From positions 14,071-78,070 of the forward strand of contig DGTS01000015.1 in NCBI GenBank assembly GCA_002394385.1: a stretch of 64,000 nucleotides of DNA. The letters run 5' to 3'. Source of the DNA: Prevotella sp. UBA4330. GTDB taxonomy: Bacteria; Bacteroidota; Bacteroidia; Bacteroidales; Bacteroidaceae. Below, piece after piece: positions 1 through 6,499 of this stretch. The notes beneath the pieces were generated by a model. That model worked only from the letters and a program-made list of their open reading frames with translations. It was not told the origin of the DNA and searched no databases. Both the position numbers and the translations under genes were made by a program. Numbering within the stretch: position 1 is the first letter of the stretch; each line of letters opens with the position of its first letter.

Positions 1-225
1 GATGGACAGAACTTTCTCAATGCAGGCAGGCGGAACAAATGAACCGTTGCTTAAGGTTATCACGTCGCCGTCAACTGCAGCATTGTACGCCTGCACAAAA
101 GCAGAACCGCCCTTATAAACACTCACGTCGTCGCCATGCTGAAGTACAGCAGTAATAATTTCATTCTGCGCCCCCGCTGCCACCGTGCAGCAGAGTGCAA
201 CGATTGATAATAGAATCTTTTTCAT
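1..225 (-). CDS. Secreted beta-helix-type protein, 3' part beyond the window edge
   Basis: This reading frame starts with ATG at 225 and is still open at base 1, giving 75 codons. It begins with a signal peptide (MKKILLSIVALCC, cleavage near AGAQ) and then reads NEIITAVLQHG, followed by GDVITLSNGSF. The start and the first 70 or so residues closely match the N-terminus of the neighbour at 249-1235, at both DNA and protein level, so the two are tandem paralogues. Only 23 bp separate them, so they are probably co-transcribed. The function is not known. By analogy with the complete neighbour it is probably an exported right-handed beta-helix protein. The missing C-terminus prevents any firmer call. 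Confidence 0.7.
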   Translation of the reverse strand, partial: MKKILLSIVALCCTVAAGAQNEIITAVLQHGDDVSVYKGGSAFVQAYNAAVDGDVITLSNGSFVPPACIEKVLSI

Positions 226-248
226 GCTATTGCAGTTATTGGTTATTC

Positions 249-1235
249 TTATCTTGCTTCGGCCTCATACGCCACGTTGAGGTCAGTACCGGCCACGGTG
301 GCATTGAGGTTCTTCACAACCGGAGTTCCTGGCACCTTGCTCCATCCGTAGCGGATGCCTATCTCTTGGCCATCGGTTCCTATCCATGTCGTGGGCTGCT
401 GTATTTCGTAGGTCCGGGCGGCGGAATAGTTAGCATTTGTCGCATCAGAGAAGATGTTATTGATGTCAACAGCATAACAATTTTGGAAATCATTCTTGTC
501 CTGATTGTTATAACTGAAACTCCTAAAAATACAGTTATGAGCAACTGCTCCTTCTGTATTGGCAAAAACTGCACGGTCATAATAAGCACCAACCCAATAA
601 TACGTGAAAATGCTGTTGGAACAGAAGTAAGGCCCCACAAAATTGCAAGTGATACAATGATCAATCTTGACACTGCTGCTCACATTAAATGTATTTATGG
701 CACCTCCTACATAGCAGTTTTGTATGATGCAGTTGTTGGCTATTTTGTCGCCTCCGGCAATAGCCCCCGTAATGACACAATTCCTGATTGTCGTGTTCGT
801 GTTTTCAACTACGTTGACGTTGCCGTTAACATAACACTTTTCCATTACGAAACCCTCTAACGAAACATTCGTATTGACGTGGCTGTTAAAATATATACCT
901 TCCAAATGAATATCCGAAAGGGTTCCTCCCCCAGAGGCTCCGAGATTCAACTGGCCGTTGATTTTTGACACCTCTGTACCGGTATTCGCATCCTTTTCGA
1001 AGCCAGCACCATAGACGGTAATAGACTTTGTGATGTCTGAAACGTTAAACGCGCCTGCCGAAAGAGTAATCACATCTCCGTCGGCTGCGGCTGCATTTGC
1101 GTTGACAAAGGCATTTGCGCCAGTGAAGACACTCACGTCGCTGCCATGCTGAAGCACGGCGGTCATAATTTCATTCTGCGCCCCTGCCACAACTGCGCAG
1201 CAGAGCGCAACGATTGATAATAGAATCTTCTTCAT
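249..1235 (-). CDS. Secreted right-handed beta-helix-like protein
   Basis: This is a 328-residue protein with a clear signal peptide (residues 1 to about 19, ending VVAGAQ). The middle (roughly residues 95-260) is a run of short repeats of the kind NTTIRNCVITGAI, IANNCIIQNCYV and VKIDHCITCNF, with regularly spaced Asn and Cys. This is typical of parallel beta-helix (pectate-lyase-like fold) surface proteins. No catalytic signature of a polysaccharide lyase could be identified, so enzymatic activity is not claimed. A TACCTTTG element on the minus strand at 1282-1289 is a good promoter -7 box. A paralogue follows immediately downstream (1-225). It could be an adhesin or a glycan-binding surface protein; this is inference. 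Confidence 0.7.
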   Translation of the reverse strand: MKKILLSIVALCCAVVAGAQNEIMTAVLQHGSDVSVFTGANAFVNANAAAADGDVITLSAGAFNVSDITKSITVYGAGFEKDANTGTEVSKINGQLNLGASGGGTLSDIHLEGIYFNSHVNTNVSLEGFVMEKCYVNGNVNVVENTNTTIRNCVITGAIAGGDKIANNCIIQNCYVGGAINTFNVSSSVKIDHCITCNFVGPYFCSNSIFTYYWVGAYYDRAVFANTEGAVAHNCIFRSFSYNNQDKNDFQNCYAVDINNIFSDATNANYSAARTYEIQQPTTWIGTDGQEIGIRYGWSKVPGTPVVKNLNATVAGTDLNVAYEAEAR

Positions 1236-1281
1236 AGATACGTCTTATTATTAATGATTAATATGTGCGAATGATTTTTAG

Positions 1282-1289
1282 CAAAGGTA
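1282..1289 (-). promoter_or_regulatory. Probable promoter -7 element for the beta-helix genes
   Basis: The minus strand reads TACCTTTG, matching the Bacteroidetes TAnnTTTG element, about 47 bp upstream of the ATG at 1235. It lies between that start and the terminator of the regulator gene. Confidence 0.5.
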
Positions 1290-1323
1290 AAGCATAATCC
1301 TGGAAACCAACTACCATAAAACG

Positions 1324-1360
1324 AAAATCGACTGCCAATTCATGTTTTGGCAGTCGATTT
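1324..1360 (-). terminator. Terminator of the Kelch-AraC regulator gene
   Basis: Two 14-base arms (AAATCGACTGCCAA and its exact complement) enclose a 9-base loop just after the stop codon at 1369. On the minus strand the stem is followed by a T-rich run, as expected of an intrinsic terminator. Confidence 0.75.
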
Positions 1361-1368
1361 ACTTGTAT

Positions 1369-3090
1369 TTAGCCGTTCTGTGCTATCCATTCCTTCGGCG
1401 TGAGTCCCGTGAACGTCTTAAAAGTTCGGAAGAAGGAGGACTCGCCGGAGAAACCCGAAAACACCGCTATCTCCGTAATCTTGCGGTCGGGGTTCTCACG
1501 CATCAGCCGTTTGGCATGCTCCACACGGTAGCCGTTGACAAACTGCGTGAACGAACTGCCGCACTGGTTCCTTATAGCCTCAGACACATAGCGGCTGTTA
1601 GTGGAGAGCAGTGCCGAGACATCAGAGAGTTTCAGGTCGCTGCGCAAATATGATTTCTCATTATCCATCAACGTACTGATGCGCTGGAACAGGTGTTTCT
1701 CGCTCTCGTCGCAACAGTCGGGCGTCTCTGCGGGATTATCTTCCGTTCTCTTTCTGCATAGAAGTACATAAAGCAAGGCAGCAAGCAGGACCATTGCGGT
1801 CAATACTATCCAAGGCAGCCAGCCCGTTCCGCTGGCCTGCGCCTCGCTCTTTTCGCCCAAGCACAACATATACGCGGTGGACTTAGGATAGAAATTAGAA
1901 CCTGTAATGCCGCCAGCGACGACGATATTTCCTTCGCCGGTGAGCACCGGCACACCGTCGCCGATATCCGTCAACGGCTCGGTATAACAAAGTGTGAGCG
2001 TTATGTCTTTCTCCGCGCGTACATTATTTATACATAATACATAGTAACGACAGTCCTTGTCAAATCCTATAACATATCCCTTGCCAGCCCTGTCGTCAAC
2101 AATCACCGAACCATAGTAAACTATCTCACTCCCCCACTGGCTTTTCATGGGAATGGTTTGCTTGACGGGCAAGAGCGAAAAGCGTGGAACTTCCTCTCCC
2201 TTCGTGCTTTCCATCTTTGCAACTGCCATCTGCCCCTCATCGTTCATCACCATGAAGAGATAAGCATAAATGCCCTTCTGCTTGTTACCGACGAAACTGT
2301 TGCTGGCACAAGGCCTATTGAACGACATGCAAGGATGCCAATCTTTGAACAGCGGAACACTGAACGGCTCGCCTTTCAGGCGATAGACAGAGTCGGACTT
2401 TATTGGTTTCCCATGAATGTCCTGACTGCCGAATATCACAGCATTGTCGGCAGAAATCTGGAAGATATAAGGCGACACGAATCCCGGTGCTAGTTTCTTT
2501 ACATGAGAGAATGTTGCTTTGCCGTCGAACATCTCAACGGCATCATCGGCATACCAGTTGCCGGCAATCACCACCTTGCCGCTGTCCAGTTCCAACGCCT
2601 GCGCCAAGGCTCGTTTGGTGTCGAGGCAACCGAAGCCCTCAAAACTATGTTCCACGGGATTATAATACTCTGTCGGGAAAGTCTGTCCTATGCCAAGACT
2701 TTTCTCGTGACCGCCGCCAATGAGCACTTTGCCCGACTTCAGCGGGACATACAGGCCATCGTCGTGCTCGTATGCCGTCTTCACAAGATGCCATTTGCCG
2801 TCCTTAAGATATTCGGCGGTGGCAGAAGGAACGAAACCATTGGTGTGACCACCCACCAGCACCACCTCGCCATTGGCAAAAAACGCAATGGAGGATGCAC
2901 GCGGAATGTTGAGGTCGGGCAGTCGGACAGCCTCGATTTTCTGCTGCGTGCACGCCGATTCCCCTGACGTTTGCGCCGCCGACGGCAGTGCCGTCATCAG
3001 GAGGCATAAGAAGAGCAGAATGCTTTTCCTATGCAACAGCCTTCTGTGATGAGCGAGTTTAGATATCATTCGTGAAGCAACGGTAATCAT
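1369..3090 (-). CDS. Transmembrane AraC-family regulator with Kelch-like sensor domain
   Basis: This is a 573-residue one-component regulator. After an N-terminal hydrophobic segment (about residues 22-40, ending ALPSAAQ) comes a region of roughly 380 residues with Kelch-like blades (ASSIAFFANGEVVLVGG, LKSGKVLIGGGHE, GNIVVAGGITG) that should lie outside the inner membrane. One hydrophobic segment (WLPWIVLTAMVLLAALLYVLL, about 420-445) leads to a cytoplasmic C-terminus. Its last 100 residues are an AraC-type double helix-turn-helix (FVNGYRVEHAKRLM, ITEIAVFSGFSGESSFFRTF, LTPKEW). No kinase or receiver domain is present, so it is not a hybrid two-component protein. A TATTTTTG/TTTG promoter lies on the minus strand at 3101-3132. 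Its target genes are unknown; the downstream beta-helix genes are the nearest candidates. Confidence 0.8.
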   Translation of the reverse strand: MITVASRMISKLAHHRRLLHRKSILLFLCLLMTALPSAAQTSGESACTQQKIEAVRLPDLNIPRASSIAFFANGEVVLVGGHTNGFVPSATAEYLKDGKWHLVKTAYEHDDGLYVPLKSGKVLIGGGHEKSLGIGQTFPTEYYNPVEHSFEGFGCLDTKRALAQALELDSGKVVIAGNWYADDAVEMFDGKATFSHVKKLAPGFVSPYIFQISADNAVIFGSQDIHGKPIKSDSVYRLKGEPFSVPLFKDWHPCMSFNRPCASNSFVGNKQKGIYAYLFMVMNDEGQMAVAKMESTKGEEVPRFSLLPVKQTIPMKSQWGSEIVYYGSVIVDDRAGKGYVIGFDKDCRYYVLCINNVRAEKDITLTLCYTEPLTDIGDGVPVLTGEGNIVVAGGITGSNFYPKSTAYMLCLGEKSEAQASGTGWLPWIVLTAMVLLAALLYVLLCRKRTEDNPAETPDCCDESEKHLFQRISTLMDNEKSYLRSDLKLSDVSALLSTNSRYVSEAIRNQCGSSFTQFVNGYRVEHAKRLMRENPDRKITEIAVFSGFSGESSFFRTFKTFTGLTPKEWIAQNG

Positions 3091-3100
3091 TTAGTTTTTG

Positions 3101-3132
3101 CAAAAATACACTATTTCACCCTACAAAACAAA
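3101..3132 (-). promoter_or_regulatory. Probable promoter of the Kelch-AraC regulator
   Basis: The minus strand has TTTG (3129-3132), a 20-bp spacer and TATTTTTG (3101-3108), matching the Bacteroidetes vegetative promoter. It sits a few bases before the start codon region at 3090. Confidence 0.5.
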
Positions 3133-3191
3133 CATTTTGTATGATATTTTATCCCACGATGGTTAAATGACATATCTTTACACTGTCAGGA

Positions 3192-3223
3192 TTTGGTTAT
3201 TTTAAGATTTTTATATACTTTTG
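3192..3223 (+). promoter_or_regulatory. Promoter of the thiamine uptake operon
   Basis: TTTG at 3192-3195, a 20-bp spacer and TACTTTTG at 3216-3223 match the Bacteroidetes consensus. The predicted transcript starts just before the TPP riboswitch. Confidence 0.7.
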
Positions 3224-3245
3224 CACCCGATTTACAAAGTGTAAG

Positions 3246-3325
3246 TTAAGGGGTGTCCGCCGTGGGCGGGCTGAGATTAAACCCTCAAACCTGATCCGGG
3301 TAATGCCGGCGTAGGAATGAACGAC
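3246..3325 (+). ncRNA. TPP (thi-box) riboswitch
   Basis: The conserved thi-box elements appear in the usual order: GGGGTGTCC, a short variable hairpin (CGCCGTGGGCG), CTGAGA, then ACCCTCAAACCTGATCCGGG, TAATGCCGGCGTAGGAA. These form the pyrimidine- and pyrophosphate-sensing arms of the aptamer. It lies between a good promoter and the TonB receptor start at 3393. It should therefore shut down thiamine-uptake gene expression when thiamine pyrophosphate is plentiful. Such riboswitches upstream of receptor-transporter pairs are known in Bacteroidetes. The bases after the aptamer (CAATTGTTATCGCAATTGGC) can pair and may form the expression platform; that part is inference. Confidence 0.95.
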
Positions 3326-3392
3326 AGGCTCAATTGTTATCGCAATTGGCAATCCCCTTTAAACATTAATTATTTTTTAGTTTAAGGTAAAA

Positions 3393-5792
3393 ATGAAAAG
3401 GATTATTTTGATGACTGCATCGCTTGCAGTAATGTCTCTTTGTACGCAGAAGGCAAAGGCACAAACCGAGACCGACTCGCTACGTATGGAAGAACTGCAA
3501 GAGGTGGTGGTGCGCGGCGTGAAAGCGCAAAAGGGCGCACCGTTCGCTGTGGAAAACTTCAAGCGTAAAGAACTGGCCGACTTCGCCAAGACAGGAAAGG
3601 AACTGCCCTTCCTCTTCTCGCAGACTCCTGGTGTGCTGGCATGGAGCGACAACGGCATGGGCACGGGAACATCGTATATGCGCATCCGCGGCGCTGGCGA
3701 CTCGCGCATCAACGTCACACTCGACGGAGTGCCACTGAACTCACCCGAGGACCAGTGCGTGTTCTGGGCTAACATGAACTCTTATGCCTCGCTGCTCGGC
3801 TCGGTACAGATACAGCGCGGTGTGGGAACATCGACTAACGGCGACGGTGCTTTCGGCGGAACCATTGCATTGTCGTCAAAGACACCTGCACATGCACCAT
3901 CGTTCGAACTGAAGGGTTCGTATGGTTCGTATAACACATTCAACGTGGGTGCATCGTTCTCAACAGGCCTGCTGTGGAACCACTTCATCTTCGACGGAGC
4001 ATATAACGAGACTAACACCGACGGCTTCATTCACGGAACTGAAGGGCGCTCGGGCTCTTACTATGGCGGACTGGCATGGTATGACCGCAACTTCGTTATC
4101 CGCTACAAGAACATCGGCAACTTCGAGAAGACTGGTCAGGCATGGAGCGGAGTGACGGCAGGCGACAACGACCTGAGCCTGATGGACGGAACATGGGGCG
4201 CAAACACAGGAATCAAGACCTATGAGGACATGTATAAGGCCGGTCTGGGACGCTTCAACTCGCTGTATGAATATATCACATACGACGAAAGCGGCAACTT
4301 CGCCAAGGATGCCAACGGCAAATACATCACCAAGAGATATCAGATGAACGACGGAACTCTGTGGCGCAAGACAACAGACAACTTCTGGCAGAACCACAAC
4401 ATTCTGTCTCTGGCATGGGACATCAGCGACAACTGGGCGATGAGCGGCTCGCTGCACTACACCCACGGCTACGGATACTACGACGAGTTCCGCCCCAACA
4501 ACAAACTGTCGAAGTTTGGACTGGCCTTCACCAAGGCAGATGGTACGGAACTGAAGAAAACCGACTTCGTAAGGCAGAAAGGACTGACACAGGACACTTA
4601 CGGCGCAGTGTGGAACATCAACTATAAGGACGCTGATTGGGACATCATCGGAGGACTGTCAGCACAGCAGTTCGACGGCAACCACTTCGGATATGTCACA
4701 TACGCCGCCGACAACGAACTGAGCAACGCTATACTGAACAAAGGCAAACACAAATACTACGATTCGGATGCCAACAAGTTCGACGGCAACGTTTTCCTGA
4801 AGGCTGCATACCGCATCAACGATATGTTCAATGTCTTCGCCGACATGCAGTACCGCCACGTCACCTATAAGACCGACGGCATCAACGACAAGTTCTATGA
4901 GCAGGAAAGCGGATATTACAACCAAAAACTCGACATCGACAAGAAATACGACTTCTTCAACCCGAAGGCTGGCGTGAGTTTCCATAAAGGCGGACACAGC
5001 GCCTACGCCTCGGTGGCTTTGAGCCATCGCGAGCCAGAGCGCAACAACTTCACCGACAACGGCAGTTATCCCGCTCCTGTGGCCGAGAGCCTTACCGACT
5101 TCGAAATGGGTTACACTTACAACAAAGCCGATTACCACCTGGGCATCAACCTTTACTACATGGACTATAAGAACCAGTTCGTGCAGACAGGACAGCAGAG
5201 CGACATCGGCGAGAACCTGACAACAAACATCAAGGACTCTTACCGCATGGGTATGGAACTGACGGCAGGCTGCGACATCACGTCATGGCTCTCTGTAGAG
5301 GCTAACAGCGCACTGAGCATCAACAAGATAAAGGACTTCGACGAGATGATTGAAGATTGGGACAAAGGCAAGAATGCCAGAACCACCATACACTACGACA
5401 ACTCAACGCTCGCCTTCTCGCCATCGCAGATAACCAATGCCTTCATCAACTTCCACTACAAGGGATTGCAGGCAGTGCTCCACTCACAGTATGTGAGCCG
5501 CATGTATCTCGACAACTCGAAGAACAAAGACCGCTCACTGCCCTCATACGAGGTAATGAACGCCAACATCACATACACCATGAACGTTGATCGCAAGTTC
5601 CTCGGAATGAAAGAGGTGACTTTCGGCGCCCATCTGAACAACATCTTCAACAAGCGTTACGCTCAGGGAGGATGGGTTTATAGCGCAATATGCGAGAGCG
5701 GCGGCCATCCCAACGACAAACGCTACTATCAGATAGGATTCGTTCCCGCTGCCGGTTTCACAGCCATGGGCAGCATAACGCTGAAATTCTAA
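3393..5792 (+). CDS. TonB-dependent outer-membrane receptor, probably for thiamine
   Basis: This is a 799-residue outer-membrane receptor. It has a signal peptide (residues 1-24, ending KAKAQ), a TonB-dependent plug domain (about 35-165, with LPFLFSQTPGV, YMRIRGAGDSRINVTLDGVPL and SVQIQRGVG) and a long beta-barrel that ends in the typical C-terminal phenylalanine (SITLKF). It lacks the N-terminal carboxypeptidase-like extension of SusC proteins and no SusD follows, so it is a vitamin/siderophore-type receptor. The upstream TPP riboswitch and the transporter starting 6 bases downstream assign the substrate: thiamine or a phosphorylated thiamine. The receptor uses energy from the TonB-ExbB-ExbD complex, which is not encoded here. 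The substrate is inferred from context and the family is certain. Confidence 0.92.
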   Translation: MKRIILMTASLAVMSLCTQKAKAQTETDSLRMEELQEVVVRGVKAQKGAPFAVENFKRKELADFAKTGKELPFLFSQTPGVLAWSDNGMGTGTSYMRIRGAGDSRINVTLDGVPLNSPEDQCVFWANMNSYASLLGSVQIQRGVGTSTNGDGAFGGTIALSSKTPAHAPSFELKGSYGSYNTFNVGASFSTGLLWNHFIFDGAYNETNTDGFIHGTEGRSGSYYGGLAWYDRNFVIRYKNIGNFEKTGQAWSGVTAGDNDLSLMDGTWGANTGIKTYEDMYKAGLGRFNSLYEYITYDESGNFAKDANGKYITKRYQMNDGTLWRKTTDNFWQNHNILSLAWDISDNWAMSGSLHYTHGYGYYDEFRPNNKLSKFGLAFTKADGTELKKTDFVRQKGLTQDTYGAVWNINYKDADWDIIGGLSAQQFDGNHFGYVTYAADNELSNAILNKGKHKYYDSDANKFDGNVFLKAAYRINDMFNVFADMQYRHVTYKTDGINDKFYEQESGYYNQKLDIDKKYDFFNPKAGVSFHKGGHSAYASVALSHREPERNNFTDNGSYPAPVAESLTDFEMGYTYNKADYHLGINLYYMDYKNQFVQTGQQSDIGENLTTNIKDSYRMGMELTAGCDITSWLSVEANSALSINKIKDFDEMIEDWDKGKNARTTIHYDNSTLAFSPSQITNAFINFHYKGLQAVLHSQYVSRMYLDNSKNKDRSLPSYEVMNANITYTMNVDRKFLGMKEVTFGAHLNNIFNKRYAQGGWVYSAICESGGHPNDKRYYQIGFVPAAGFTAMGSITLKF

Positions 5793-5798
5793 TTGCAC

Positions 5799-6395
5799 AT
5801 GGACCTGTATCCGTTTATCATAGAGCATGGCCTCGACATCTTTACCACGGTGTTGGGCCTGCTTTATATATGGCTTGAATACAAAGCACATATCGCCCTA
5901 TGGTTGGTAGGCATCATCATGCCGGCTCTGGACATTTACCTATACTATAGTCACGGACTATATGGTGATGCCGGTATGGCTGCCTACTATACCATAGCGG
6001 CCATCTACGGCTATGCCGTATGGAAATTCGGTAAGAAAAAGGGACAGGGCGAAGGAGAGGAGATGCCCATCACACACATGCCACTACGTCTATATCTCCC
6101 CACTCTGTTGGCCTTCGTGGCCATCTGGGCTGCCACCTATTTTGTACTGGTGACGTGGACAAACTCAACAGTGCCCTTGCTGGATGCCTTCACTAACGCG
6201 CTGAGTTTCGTGGGACTCTGGGCTTTGGCACGCAAGTATGTAGAACAATGGATTTGCTGGATTGTGGTGGACTTGATTTGCACTTACCTTTACGTCGTGA
6301 AAGGTATTCCGTTCAAGGCTTTTCTTTATAGCCTTTACGTCGTAATCGCCATTCTCGGATACAGAAAGTGGCAAAAGATGATGAAAAAAGAGTAA
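5799..6395 (+). CDS. pnuT: PnuC-family transporter, probable thiamine transporter PnuT
   Basis: This is a polytopic inner-membrane protein of 198 residues with about seven hydrophobic segments. It resembles the PnuC nicotinamide riboside family; the segment IWLEYKAHIALWLVGIIMPA is typical. In Bacteroidetes the TPP-regulated members of this family are called PnuT and move thiamine across the inner membrane. The ATG at 5799 is chosen; an in-frame TTG at 5793, directly after the receptor stop, is a less likely start. The gap to the receptor is 6 bp, so the two are translated from one transcript. In related operons a thiamine pyrophosphokinase often follows, but here a strong terminator comes directly after this gene, so trapping of thiamine by phosphorylation must be encoded elsewhere. 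Confidence 0.85.
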   Translation: MDLYPFIIEHGLDIFTTVLGLLYIWLEYKAHIALWLVGIIMPALDIYLYYSHGLYGDAGMAAYYTIAAIYGYAVWKFGKKKGQGEGEEMPITHMPLRLYLPTLLAFVAIWAATYFVLVTWTNSTVPLLDAFTNALSFVGLWALARKYVEQWICWIVVDLICTYLYVVKGIPFKAFLYSLYVVIAILGYRKWQKMMKKE

Positions 6396-6423
6396 GCAAA
6401 AAGAATATTTCGGAAAACGAAAA

Positions 6424-6482
6424 GAGATAGAGGACAACAGCCTTGCCATTATCGTGCAGGTGTTGTCCTCTATCTCCTTTTA
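6424..6482. terminator. Strong bidirectional terminator between the thiamine operon and GH51
   Basis: A perfect 16-bp stem (GAGATAGAGGACAACA at 6424-6439 and its complement at 6461-6476) is followed by a T-rich run. It lies between the convergent ends of pnuT and the GH51 gene and can serve both. Confidence 0.9.
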
Positions 6483-6499
6483 TTTATTATATCTACATC

